Part shown: positions 48,420-56,912 of the stretch, one piece after another | How the letters are laid out: each line of letters starts with the position of its first letter | Numbering within the stretch: position 1 is the first letter of the stretch | DNA from: Streptomyces sp. D2-8 | GTDB taxonomy: Bacteria > Actinomycetota > Actinomycetes > Streptomycetales > Streptomycetaceae | Reading direction: 5' to 3' | Assembly: GCF_023184515.1 (NCBI RefSeq) | Contig: NZ_JAAHBP010000018.1 | Span: 62,001-126,000 of the forward strand | Length of the DNA stretch: 64,000 bases | Position numbers and translations under genes: made by a program | The notes under the pieces: model-generated | What the model saw: only the letters and a program-made list of their open reading frames with translations | Database searches by the model: none | Told to the model about the DNA's origin: nothing

Positions 48420-50081
48420 GTGACGAACGAACAAGCCGGGCAGACGGGCCCCCAGACCATCAGCGTCCCGGTCCTCATCGTGGGCGGCTCCCTGGTCGGC
48501 CTGGCAACCTCGTTGTTCCTGGGACGGCTGGGAGTACCGCACGTGCTGGTGGAGCGCCACGCGGGCACCTCCATCCACCCGCGAGGCCGCGGCAACAACG
48601 TCCGCACGATGGAACTGTTCCGGGTGGCGGGTGTCGAGAAGGCGATCCAGGAGGCGGCCGCCACCCTTGCCGTCAACCACGGCATCCTCCAGGCGCCCAC
48701 CCTGGTCGGCGACGCGGGCGAGTGGCTGTTCAAGGACATCGACCCGGGCGGCGGTCTGGCCCGCTTCAGCCCCAGCGCCTGGTGCCTGTGCAGCCAGAAC
48801 GACCTTGAGCCGGTCCTGCTCGAGCACGCCCGCGGGCACGGAGGCGACCTGCGGTTCTCCACCGAGCTGATGTCCTTCGACAGCGACTCCACCGGTGTGA
48901 CCGCCGTGGTCAAGAGTCGCGAGACGGGCGAGCACACCACCATCCGCGCGGACTATCTCGTCGCCGCAGACGGACCGCGCAGTCCCGTGCGTGAGCAACT
49001 CGGCATCGCCCAGAGCGGGCCCGGCGACCTGTTTCACAACGTCAGCCTCACGTTCCGCTCCCGCCGTCTCGCCGACATCGTGGGTGACCGCCACTTCATC
49101 GTCTGCTACCTGACGAACCCGGAGGCCGACGGCGCCCTCCTGCCGGTGGACAACCGCGAGAACTGGGTCTTCCACGCCCCGTGGCACCCTGAAGAGGGCC
49201 AGTCCCTGGAGGAGTTCACGGACGAGCGGTGCGTCGAGCACATCCGCCGGGCGGTCGGGGTCGCCGACCTCGACGTGGAGATCACCGGCAAGGCGCCGTG
49301 GCACGCCGCTCAGCGGGTCGCCCGCAGTTATCGGTCGGGACGTGTGTTCCTGGCCGGTGACTCGGCTCATGAGATGTCCCCCACCGGAGCCTTCGGTTCC
49401 AACACCGGCATCCAGGACGCGCACAACCTCGCCTGGAAGCTGGCCGCGGTGCTCGACGGCTGGGCGGGGGAGCAACTGCTGGACACGTACGACGCCGAGC
49501 GCCGTCCCGTGGCCGAGGCCACCAGCGCGCGGGCCGCGGCCCGGTCGGCCGAGCACAGCCATCCCGGATTCGCCGCGCCGCCCGGAGCCGGCGGCGGTGG
49601 CCCCCGGCAGGGCATCCTCAACGTGGCCCTCGGCTACCGCTACCCGCAGGGCGCCGTCGTCGGCGCCGATCCCGCGGTCCCGGTGGTGCCGGAGAGCCTC
49701 GACCTGTCCGGCGGACCCGGCAGCAGGGCGCCTCACCTGTGGGTGCGTCGCGGGGACGAACGGATCTCGACGCTCGACCTCTACGAGCGGTCCCTCGTGC
49801 TGCTCAGTGGCGCCGACGAGCCGAACGCATGGCACGAGGCCGCAATCCGCCTCGCCGACGAGCTGGCCCTCCCGCTCAGGTCGTACCGGGTGGGCGACGG
49901 AGCACAGGCCGACCTGGTGCCGGAGGGCGACGCCGACTGGGCGGAGCGCCACGGAACGGGCCCCGGGGGTGCCGTACTCGTCCGGCCCGACGGGTTCGTC
50001 GTATGGCGGTCGCCGGGTCCGGACGCCGACGCCGAGGCGGTGCTGCGCCAGGTCCTGAGGAGCGGGCTGGCCATCGCCTGA
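48420..50081 (+). CDS. FAD-dependent aromatic polyketide hydroxylase (WhiE ORF VIII-like)
   Basis: 553 residues from GTG 48420 (GGAGGCGAGA upstream). PVLIVGGSLVGLATSLFLGR is the FAD loop, HPRGRGNNVRTMELFR follows, DYLVAADGPRSPVREQLGI is the DG motif, and FLAGDSAHEMSPTGAFGSNT is the GD motif that precedes the thioredoxin-like C-terminal domain. This class hydroxylates aromatic polyketides with NAD(P)H and oxygen. It precedes the PKS genes on the same strand but is separated from them by a strong hairpin; in S. coelicolor whiE the equivalent gene is divergent. It probably tailors the spore pigment. Confidence 0.9.
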   Translation: MTNEQAGQTGPQTISVPVLIVGGSLVGLATSLFLGRLGVPHVLVERHAGTSIHPRGRGNNVRTMELFRVAGVEKAIQEAAATLAVNHGILQAPTLVGDAGEWLFKDIDPGGGLARFSPSAWCLCSQNDLEPVLLEHARGHGGDLRFSTELMSFDSDSTGVTAVVKSRETGEHTTIRADYLVAADGPRSPVREQLGIAQSGPGDLFHNVSLTFRSRRLADIVGDRHFIVCYLTNPEADGALLPVDNRENWVFHAPWHPEEGQSLEEFTDERCVEHIRRAVGVADLDVEITGKAPWHAAQRVARSYRSGRVFLAGDSAHEMSPTGAFGSNTGIQDAHNLAWKLAAVLDGWAGEQLLDTYDAERRPVAEATSARAAARSAEHSHPGFAAPPGAGGGGPRQGILNVALGYRYPQGAVVGADPAVPVVPESLDLSGGPGSRAPHLWVRRGDERISTLDLYERSLVLLSGADEPNAWHEAAIRLADELALPLRSYRVGDGAQADLVPEGDADWAERHGTGPGGAVLVRPDGFVVWRSPGPDADAEAVLRQVLRSGLAIA

Positions 50082-50106
50082 GTCCCGCGGCCGCATCCGC
50101 CCCCTT

Positions 50107-50135
50107 CGCCATCGGCGCCTTTGGCGCCGATGGCG
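50107..50135 (+). terminator. Hairpin between hydroxylase and PKS operon
   Basis: Perfect 13-bp stem CGCCATCGGCGCC / GGCGCCGATGGCG with a TTT loop, 25 bp after the hydroxylase stop. The rest of 50136-50402 shows no gene and should contain the promoter of the PKS operon, which I could not define. Confidence 0.75.
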
Positions 50136-50402
50136 AGCTTCTCAGCCGGCGGGCGTACGGGGACACCACCGAGGCGCGGATGGGCTCATCACCCATGCGG
50201 GGGAGCGCGACCGGCAGGCCGAGGACCACGCGGATGGCCTGCTTCTCTTCGCGCGTCTCGGCTGACCGCCTCCCGGCCGGCCACTCACGTACTTCATCCG
50301 AGTCGCGCGATGCGCGGGGACAGGCACAGGATCGAGAAACGCTGACGTCGCATCACTGCGGCCAACGTTCACTTTCCCCTCCGCGAAGGAGTTGTGCGCA
50401 GG

Positions 50403-51560
50403 ATGACCACCACTTCCGAACGGGTGGCAGGTTCGCGGGCGCGACAGGCGTCGCACCATGTCTCCCAGTCCGTGTTCGACGGTTCCCGGCTCCGGGTCGT
50501 CCTCCTGGTCGACGTCCACGACGGAGCCCAGCAGGAGTTTCTCGAGGCCTACGAACAGTTGTGCCACCAGGTCGCGTCCGTCCCCGGGCATGTCAGCGAC
50601 CAGCTGTGCCAGTCGATCGAAAACCCCTCCCAGTGGCTCATCACCAGTGAGTGGGAGAGCGCCCCGCCGTTCCTCGCCTGGGTCAACAGCGAGGAACACG
50701 TGCGGATGGTCGAGCCGCTGCACAGCTGCGTGCGCGACACCCGGTCGTTGCGCTTCCACGTCGTCCGCGAGACCGGCGGCCCGGCGAACGACGCGGGCCA
50801 GGCGGAGCGCCGGCTCCAGACGGCCCCCAGGGTCGGTGACGGTCTGATCCGGCACGCGCTCACCTTCACGGTCAAGCCGGGCAGCGAGGAAATCGTCGCC
50901 AAGATCCTCGCCGACTACGCCTCGCCCGAGCCGAAGGTCGACGACACCACCCGGCTGTGCCGCACCTCGCTGTTCATGCACGGCAACCGGGTGGTGCGGG
51001 CCGTCGAGGTGCGGGGCGACCTGCTGGCCGCGCTGCGCCACGTCGCCCGGCAGCCCGAGGTGAGGGCCGTCGAGGAGGCCATCAATCCCCATCTGGAGCA
51101 GGACCGGGACCTCAACGACCCCGAGTCCGCCCGGGTCTTCTTCACCAGGGCCGCGCTGCCGGCCGTCCACCATGTGACGGCAGGGCGGCAGGACTCGCGG
51201 GCCGAGCGGTACGCCCTGTACTACCCGGCGCGGCCGGAACTCGGCATGAAGCTGGCCGAACTCCTGGCCCGGCAGGACGAGGCGGCGGCGGACGACCCGC
51301 GCAGCCCGATCCTGCGCAGCACGATCTTCCAGCGTGACGACGTCGTCGTACGGCTCATCGACGTGCACGGCGGACTCGAGGCCGCCGAACCCGTCCAGGT
51401 TCTCGGTCTGTCCGACGCGGCGCGGGTGGCCGAGCTGACGACTCTCCTCGACGAGGCCACGGGCAGAAGCGCGTCCGCGTCGAAGGACGACAGCCTCGCG
51501 CGCTGCCTCGAACTGGCGCGCATGGACCTCGTCACCGACCGCCGGTCGCCCGACGCCTGA
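50403..51560 (+). CDS. SchA/CurD-like polyketide cluster protein (WhiE ORF I-like)
   Basis: 385 residues from ATG 50403 (CGAAGGAG upstream; GTG 50394 is too close to that site). The N-terminal part resembles an antibiotic-biosynthesis-monooxygenase fold (LRVVLLVDVHDGAQQEFLEA, WLITSEWESAPPFLAWVNSE). Two later segments repeat the SchA/CurD pattern (RLCRTSLFMHGNRVVRAVEV and RSTIFQRDDVVVRLIDVHG). Such proteins are found only in spore-pigment type II PKS clusters; their role (monooxygenase or chain-folding helper) is unsettled. First gene of the PKS operon. Confidence 0.85.
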   Translation: MTTTSERVAGSRARQASHHVSQSVFDGSRLRVVLLVDVHDGAQQEFLEAYEQLCHQVASVPGHVSDQLCQSIENPSQWLITSEWESAPPFLAWVNSEEHVRMVEPLHSCVRDTRSLRFHVVRETGGPANDAGQAERRLQTAPRVGDGLIRHALTFTVKPGSEEIVAKILADYASPEPKVDDTTRLCRTSLFMHGNRVVRAVEVRGDLLAALRHVARQPEVRAVEEAINPHLEQDRDLNDPESARVFFTRAALPAVHHVTAGRQDSRAERYALYYPARPELGMKLAELLARQDEAAADDPRSPILRSTIFQRDDVVVRLIDVHGGLEAAEPVQVLGLSDAARVAELTTLLDEATGRSASASKDDSLARCLELARMDLVTDRRSPDA

Positions 51561-51630
51561 TTCGTCATCCGGCGGGAGAGGCGGTTCCCGCCTCTCCCGC
51601 GTTGGAGCAGCACACCATTCGGAGGAACGC

Positions 51631-52074
51631 GTGATCACATCTCGTCCCAGAATCGTGAGCATGAGCGAGGTCGAGTCCAACTGCCGGCGAGGCGGTGACC
51701 TGCGCGCCATGCTCACTCCCGCCACGGTGGGCGCCACCAGTGGCTTCATGGGAGTGGCCCTCATCCAGCCCGGCGACCGAATCGCTGAGCACTACCACCC
51801 GTACTCCGAGGAGTTCGTGTACGTGGTGTGCGGGCAGCTGGAGGTGGACCTGGATGGTGAGCCGCACCCGCTCCAGCCCGAGCAGGGGCTGCTGATTCCC
51901 ATCAACGTGCGCCACCGCTTCCGCAACGTCGGCCAGGTGGAGGCCCGGATGGTCTTCCACCTCGGCCCACTGGCCCCGAGCCCGCCGCTGGGCCACGTCG
52001 ACACCGAGGAAACCGACGCCGGGTCCGCAGTGGTGGGGGCGGAGGCGGCCGAACGACGGCAGGTCAGGTCATGA
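51631..52074 (+). CDS. Cupin-domain polyketide protein (WhiE ORF II/CurC-like)
   Basis: 147 residues from GTG 51631 (GGAGGAACGC upstream). The single cupin barrel has RIAEHYHPYSEEFVYVVCGQ (metal-binding histidines and glutamate) and LIPINVRHRFRNVG (second motif). It overlaps the ketosynthase start by 4 bp. In spore-pigment clusters this protein is thought to assist cyclisation or oxidation. Confidence 0.88.
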   Translation: MITSRPRIVSMSEVESNCRRGGDLRAMLTPATVGATSGFMGVALIQPGDRIAEHYHPYSEEFVYVVCGQLEVDLDGEPHPLQPEQGLLIPINVRHRFRNVGQVEARMVFHLGPLAPSPPLGHVDTEETDAGSAVVGAEAAERRQVRS

Positions 52075-53339
52075 CGAGACGAGTGGCGGTCACCGGCATA
52101 GGCATCGTCGCTCCCGGCGGCATAGGCGTACCGGCGTTCTGGAGTCTCCTGGCGGACGGGCGTACGGCGACACGGGCCATCACGTTCTTCGACCCGTCCG
52201 GTCTGCGTTCGCGGATCGCCGCCGAGTGCGACTTCGATCCCGCGGCCCACGGGCTGGACGCGCGGGACGTCGAACGGTGCGACCGCTACATCCAGTTCGC
52301 CCTGGTCGCGGGGGACGAAGCGGTACGGGACGCCGGTCTCGACCTGGCCGCCGAAGACCCTTGGCGGGTAGGCGTCTCCCTGGGTACCGCGGTCGGCGGC
52401 ACCACGCGGCTGGAGAAGGACTACGTCCTGGTCAGCCACCACGGGCAGCGCTGGGACGTGGACCACGAGGAGGCGGCCCCGGAGCTGCACCGCGCCTTCA
52501 CGCCCAGCACCCTCGCCTCGACGGTGGCGGAGCGGTTCGGGGCGCGCGGCCCGGTGCAGACCGTCTCCACGGGCTGCACCTCCGGACTCGACGCGGTCGG
52601 ATACGCCTTCCACACCGTGGAGGAGGGCCGGGCGGACATATGCATAGCCGGCGCCTCCGACTCGCCGATCTCCCCGATCACCATGGCCTGCTTCGACGCG
52701 ATCAAGGCCACCTCCCCGAACAACGACGACCCGGCCCACGCCTCGCGTCCCTTCGACGCGGACCGCGACGGCTTCGTCATGGGCGAGGGTGGCGCCGTAC
52801 TCGTCCTGGAGGAGCTCGAGCACGCCAGGGCCCGCGGCGCCCACGTGTACTGCGAGCTCGGCGGGTACGCCACGTTCGGCAACGCCTACCACATGACCGG
52901 CCTCACCAGTGAGGGCCTGGAGATGGCCCGGTCCATCGAGGACGCCCTCGACCACGCACGGCTCGATCCCACCGCGATCGACTACGTCAACGCGCACGGT
53001 TCGGGCACCAAGCAGAACGACCGCCACGAGACCGCCGCGGTGAAACGGGTCCTGGGCCCGCACGCCTACGACACTCCCATGAGCTCGATCAAGTCGATGG
53101 TGGGCCACTCCCTGGGCGCCATCGGAGCGATCGAACTGGTCGCCTGTGTGCTGGCCCTGACTCACCAGGTGGTACCGCCGACGGCGAACTACGAGACGCC
53201 CGATCCCGAGTGCGACCTGGACTACGTCCCGCGCGTGGCCCGCGAGCGCAAGCTCTCCAGTGTGCTCTCGGTGGGCAGCGGGTTCGGCGGCTTCCAGTCC
53301 GCGGTGGTCATGAACCGGCCGAGGGAGAAGACACGATGA
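52071..53339 (+). CDS. Type II PKS ketosynthase alpha (WhiE ORF III-like)
   Basis: 422 residues from ATG 52071. RVAVTGIGIVAPGGIGVPAF at the N-terminus; nucleophile C169 in VSTGCTSGLDAVGYA; catalytic histidines in NAHGSGTKQND and MVGHSLGAIGAIE. It forms the minimal PKS with the chain-length factor and ACP encoded next, building a poly-beta-ketone from malonyl-ACP. Gene order (ORFs I, II, KS, CLF, ACP, cyclases) equals the whiE/sch/cur spore-pigment clusters, so the product is probably a dodecaketide-like grey or brown pigment. Confidence 0.95.
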   Translation: MTRRVAVTGIGIVAPGGIGVPAFWSLLADGRTATRAITFFDPSGLRSRIAAECDFDPAAHGLDARDVERCDRYIQFALVAGDEAVRDAGLDLAAEDPWRVGVSLGTAVGGTTRLEKDYVLVSHHGQRWDVDHEEAAPELHRAFTPSTLASTVAERFGARGPVQTVSTGCTSGLDAVGYAFHTVEEGRADICIAGASDSPISPITMACFDAIKATSPNNDDPAHASRPFDADRDGFVMGEGGAVLVLEELEHARARGAHVYCELGGYATFGNAYHMTGLTSEGLEMARSIEDALDHARLDPTAIDYVNAHGSGTKQNDRHETAAVKRVLGPHAYDTPMSSIKSMVGHSLGAIGAIELVACVLALTHQVVPPTANYETPDPECDLDYVPRVARERKLSSVLSVGSGFGGFQSAVVMNRPREKTR

Positions 53340-54586
53340 GCGAACCCCATGCTCGGCGCGCGGCCGTCACGGGAATCGGCGTGGTCGCGCCCAACGGAGC
53401 CAGTACCGAGACCTTCTGGAAGTCCACCAGGGAAGGCATCAGCGTCCTGGACCGGGTGACCCGCGAGGGTTGTGAACATCTGCCGCTGCGCGTGGCGGGC
53501 CAGGTCCGCGACTTCGACCCGGCGGCCGCGATCGAGGAGCGCTTCCTGGTCCAGACCGACCGGTTCACGCACTTCGCGATGGCCGCGGCCGACCTCGCGC
53601 TGGAGGACGCCCAGCTCCACCGGCCCGAGACCGACGGCGCGCCCTTCTCCGTGGGCGTGGTCACCGCGGCCGGCTCCGGCGGCGGTGAGTTCGGGCAGCG
53701 TGAACTCCAGCAGCTGTGGGGCAAGGGCAGTCGCTTCGTCGGCCCGTACCAGTCCATCGCCTGGTTCTACGCCGCCAGCACCGGCCAGATCTCCATCCGC
53801 CGCGGCTTCAAGGGTCCCTGCTCGGTCGTCGCCGCCGACGAGGCCGGCGGCCTGGACGCCCTCGCCCACGCGGCGCGAGCGGTGCGGCGCGGCACCGACG
53901 TGATCGTGGCCGGGGCGACCGAGGCGCCGATCGCCCCCTACTCGGTGGTCTGCCAACTCGGCTACGAGGAACTCAGCACGGTCGACGACCCGACCCGCGC
54001 CTACCGCCCGTTCACGTCCGCTGCCTGCGGGTTCGTGCCCGCAGAGGGCGGAGCCATGGTCGTGGTGGAGGCGGAGAGCGCGGCCCGGGCACGGGGCGCG
54101 CGCGTACGGGCCCACCTGGCCGGACACGCGGCGACCTTTACGGGAGCCTCCCGCTGGGAGGAGTCCAGGGAAGGGCTCGCCCAGGCCGTCCGGGGAGCCC
54201 TGGCGGAGGCCGACTGCGCGCCCGAGGAGATCGACGTGGTCTTCGCCGACGCCCTCGGCGTACCGCGGGCGGACCGGGCTGAGGCCCTGGCCATCGCCGA
54301 TGCTCTCGGGGTCCATGGCACCCGGGTGCCCGTCACCGCGCCGAAGACCGGGATCGGCCGCGGCTACTGCGCGGCACCGCTCATGGACGCCGCTGCCGCG
54401 GTGCTCGCGATGGAGCACGGCGTGATCCCACCCACCCCCAACGTCTTCGACATCTGCCACGACCTCGACCTCGTGACCGGTCAGGCCCGCACCGCCGAGG
54501 TACGCACGGCGCTGCTTCTGAGCCGCGGACTCATGGGGTCGAACTCGGCGCTGGTGCTGCGGCACGGCGCCACCGACGCCTCGTAG
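53336..54586 (+). CDS. Type II PKS chain-length factor, KS beta (WhiE ORF IV-like)
   Basis: 416 residues from ATG 53336, overlapping the KS alpha stop (ATGA). KS-like fold without the active cysteine: the matching position is E169 in CSVVAADEAGGLDALAHA, where most chain-length factors have glutamine. FTHFAMAAADLALEDAQLH and PKTGIGRGYCAAPLMDA are as expected. It sets chain length and primes by decarboxylation together with KS alpha. The glutamate variant is, as I recall, a spore-pigment trait. Confidence 0.93.
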   Translation: MSEPHARRAAVTGIGVVAPNGASTETFWKSTREGISVLDRVTREGCEHLPLRVAGQVRDFDPAAAIEERFLVQTDRFTHFAMAAADLALEDAQLHRPETDGAPFSVGVVTAAGSGGGEFGQRELQQLWGKGSRFVGPYQSIAWFYAASTGQISIRRGFKGPCSVVAADEAGGLDALAHAARAVRRGTDVIVAGATEAPIAPYSVVCQLGYEELSTVDDPTRAYRPFTSAACGFVPAEGGAMVVVEAESAARARGARVRAHLAGHAATFTGASRWEESREGLAQAVRGALAEADCAPEEIDVVFADALGVPRADRAEALAIADALGVHGTRVPVTAPKTGIGRGYCAAPLMDAAAAVLAMEHGVIPPTPNVFDICHDLDLVTGQARTAEVRTALLLSRGLMGSNSALVLRHGATDAS

Positions 54587-54621
54587 CGAGGCGCCGTGGA
54601 ACAGGAGAGGAAGGGATTGGC

Positions 54622-54876
54622 ATGACTGACCGCATCACTGTGGAAGAGCTGTCCGAGCTCATGAAGAAGTGCACCGGTGTCACCGTCGCTCCGGAGGAAC
54701 TCCGCCGCGACGAGGCGGCCTTCGACCACCTCGGCGTCGACTCGCTGGGCCTGCTGGGCATCGTGGGCGAGCTGGAGAACCGGTACGGCACGCCGATGCC
54801 CCCCGACGCCGAACGCTCCAAGTCGCCCCGGCAGTTCCTCGACCTCGTCAACAGTGCCCTCCTGACAGGAGCGTGA
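54622..54876 (+). CDS. Acyl carrier protein of type II PKS (WhiE ORF V-like)
   Basis: 84 residues from ATG 54622 (CAGGAGAGGAAGG upstream). The phosphopantetheine serine is S41 in HLGVDSLGLLGIVGELE. It carries the growing polyketide and lies between the chain-length factor and the aromatase/cyclase. Confidence 0.94.
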   Translation: MTDRITVEELSELMKKCTGVTVAPEELRRDEAAFDHLGVDSLGLLGIVGELENRYGTPMPPDAERSKSPRQFLDLVNSALLTGA

Positions 54877-54877
54877 G

Positions 54878-55357
54878 ATGACCGGACACACAGAGAACGA
54901 GATCACCATCGCGGCGCCGCTGGACCTGGTCTGGGAGGTGACCAACGACCTGGAGAACTGGCCGCGCCTGTTCAGCGAGTACGCCTCCGTCGAGATCCTC
55001 TCCCGGGAGGGCCACAAGACGACCTTCCGGCTGACGATGCACCCGGACGAGAACGGCACCGTGTGGAGCTGGGTCTCGGAGCGCGAGCCGGACCGCGACA
55101 CGCTCACCGTCAGGGCCCGCCGGGTCGAGACGGGTCCCTTCGCCCACATGGACATCCACTGGCGGTACGAGGAGGTGCCGGCCGGCACGCGGATGGTCTG
55201 GACGCAGGACTTCGCGATGAAGCCGGAGGCGCCGGTCGACGACGAGTGGATGACGGACAACATCAACCGCAACTCCAAGGTGCAGCTGGGCCTGATCCGC
55301 GACCGCATCGAGAAGATGGCCGCGGAGCACGGCGCGACCCGCGGTCTGACCGACTGA
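54878..55357 (+). CDS. Aromatase/cyclase, single-domain START type (WhiE ORF VI-like)
   Basis: 159 residues from ATG 54878, 1 bp after the ACP stop. ENEITIAAPLDLVWEVTNDL, NWPRLFSEYASVEIL, HPDENGTVWSWVSERE, FAHMDIHWRYEEVPAGTRMV and MVWTQDFAMKPEAPVDD are typical of TcmN/WhiE-type ARO/CYC helix-grip proteins that fold and aromatise the first ring(s). Confidence 0.94.
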   Translation: MTGHTENEITIAAPLDLVWEVTNDLENWPRLFSEYASVEILSREGHKTTFRLTMHPDENGTVWSWVSEREPDRDTLTVRARRVETGPFAHMDIHWRYEEVPAGTRMVWTQDFAMKPEAPVDDEWMTDNINRNSKVQLGLIRDRIEKMAAEHGATRGLTD

Positions 55358-55376
55358 GCCGGACGGAGAACACCCC

Positions 55377-55709
55377 ATGCACCAAGCTCTGATCGTCGCC
55401 CGGATGGCCCCGGGTTCGGCGCCCGACATCGCCAAGGTGTTCGAGGAGTCCGACCGTGGGGAGTTGCCGCGGCTCGTCGGCGTGACCCGGCGCAGCCTCT
55501 TCCAGTTCGGCGATGTGTACATGCACCTGATCGAGTCCGAGCGCGAGCCCGGGTCCGCCATCGCCGAGATCAGCGGGCATCCCGAGTTCCGGGACGTCAG
55601 CGAGCGGCTGGCCGCGTACGTCAGCGCGTACGACCCCGACACCTGGCGTTCCCCGAAGGACGCCATGGCGCAGCGCTTCTACCTCTGGGAGCGCGAGCCG
55701 GCCGGCTGA
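55377..55709 (+). CDS. TcmI-family polyketide cyclase (WhiE ORF VII-like)
   Basis: 110 residues from ATG 55377 (GACGGAGAACACC upstream). Ferredoxin-like cyclase: ALIVARMAPGSAPDIAKVFE, LVGVTRRSLFQFGDVYMHLIE, PEFRDVSERLAAYVSAYDP, and a final MAQRFYLWEREP. It closes a late ring. Last gene of the PKS operon, followed by a strong bidirectional terminator. Confidence 0.92.
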   Translation: MHQALIVARMAPGSAPDIAKVFEESDRGELPRLVGVTRRSLFQFGDVYMHLIESEREPGSAIAEISGHPEFRDVSERLAAYVSAYDPDTWRSPKDAMAQRFYLWEREPAG

Positions 55710-55724
55710 CCCCCGCCGCCCCTC

Positions 55725-55766
55725 ACCGGTGGCCGGGCCCGCGACGCTGCGGGCCCGGCCACCGGT
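55725..55766. terminator. Bidirectional terminator between PKS operon and O-methyltransferase
   Basis: Perfect 18-bp GC-rich stem (55725-55742 with 55749-55766) and 6-base loop between convergent genes. Confidence 0.85.
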
Positions 55767-55792
55767 GGTCTGTGGACGGAGGAGGCGTTCGG

Positions 55793-56821
55793 TCAGCCGG
55801 GTACGTGGCAGTCGAACGCGTGCAGATAGGGATTGACCGGACTGATGTCGTCGATGACCAGGTCCGCCTCGGTCAGCCGGTCCACCATGCTCTGGGTGGT
55901 GTGCTTGGCCCCGCCGACGTTGAGGAGCAGCAGCAGGTCCATCGCGGTGCTGAACCGCATCGAGGGCGAGTCGTCGACGAGGTTCTCGATGACCACGACC
56001 CGCGTGCCGGGGCCGCCCGCCTCGCGGACGTTGCGCAGCGTGCGGGCCGTGCTCTCGTCGTCCCACTCCAGGATGTTCTTGATGACGTAGACGTCGGCCT
56101 TCACCGGGACGGCCGTCCGGACGTCTCCGGGCACCACCCGCGCACGGTCCGCGAGGTCGCCGCCCGCGCGCAGTCTCGGCAGGGCGTTCTCCACCACCCG
56201 GGGAAGGTCGAGCAGCGTCCCGTGCATGGCGGGGTACTTGTCCAGCAGGCTCGCCACCACATGCCCCTGGCCGCCGCCGATGTCCGCCACCGACGCGTTC
56301 CCCGTGAGATCGAGAAACTCTGCCACGTCGCGCGCCGACTGCACGCTGGAGGTCGTCATGGCGCGGTTGAAGACGTCAGCCGACTCCGGGGCGTCCTCGT
56401 TGAGGTAGGGGAAGAACTCCTTGCCGTACAGGTCCTCCACCACGTTGCGGCCGGTGCGCACCGCCTCGTCCAGCATCGGCCAGACGTCCCAGGTCCATGG
56501 TTCGGTGCACCACAGCGAGATGGCGCGCAGGCTGTTGGGGTCGTCCTCGCGCAGCAGCCGGGAGACGTCGGTGTGCGCGAACGTCCCGTCCGGGCGTTCG
56601 GCGAAGACGCCGTAGCAGGACAGGGCTCGCAGGAGCCGTCGCAGCGGGCGGGGCTCGGCCTTCACCGCGGCCGCGATGTCCTCCACGGCCATGGGGTCGT
56701 CACCGAGGGCGTCGGCGACGCCCAGCCGGGCGGCCGCGCGGAGGGCGGCGGCACATGCCGCCCCGAATGCGAGTTCCCGCAGCCGCATGGACGGCGGAGG
56801 TGCGGGCTGAGTGGTCGTCAT
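55793..56821 (-). CDS. SAM-dependent O-methyltransferase (polyketide tailoring)
   Basis: 342 residues from ATG 56821-56819 (AAAGGCGGC upstream). An N-terminal dimerisation/winged-helix domain (LRELAFGAACAAALRAAARL, LLRALSCYGVFAERPDGTF) is followed by a SAM-binding Rossmann domain: ADIGGGQGHVVASLLDKYP, GTLLDLPRVVENA, VVPGDVRTAVPVKADVYVIK and NILEWDD. This is the plant-type/TcmO family that methylates aromatic polyketide hydroxyls. It converges on the PKS operon, suggesting that the pigment is O-methylated; S. coelicolor whiE lacks this gene as far as I recall. Confidence 0.9.
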   Translation of the reverse strand: MTTTQPAPPPSMRLRELAFGAACAAALRAAARLGVADALGDDPMAVEDIAAAVKAEPRPLRRLLRALSCYGVFAERPDGTFAHTDVSRLLREDDPNSLRAISLWCTEPWTWDVWPMLDEAVRTGRNVVEDLYGKEFFPYLNEDAPESADVFNRAMTTSSVQSARDVAEFLDLTGNASVADIGGGQGHVVASLLDKYPAMHGTLLDLPRVVENALPRLRAGGDLADRARVVPGDVRTAVPVKADVYVIKNILEWDDESTARTLRNVREAGGPGTRVVVIENLVDDSPSMRFSTAMDLLLLLNVGGAKHTTQSMVDRLTEADLVIDDISPVNPYLHAFDCHVPG

Positions 56822-56912
56822 GTGCCGCCTTTCTACTTGGATCACCTGAAGCACAAGGATTTCTGGGCATTCGCGGAGTCTCTTGGCTCCGCGAAAGGCA
56901 ACGGTGGAACGG

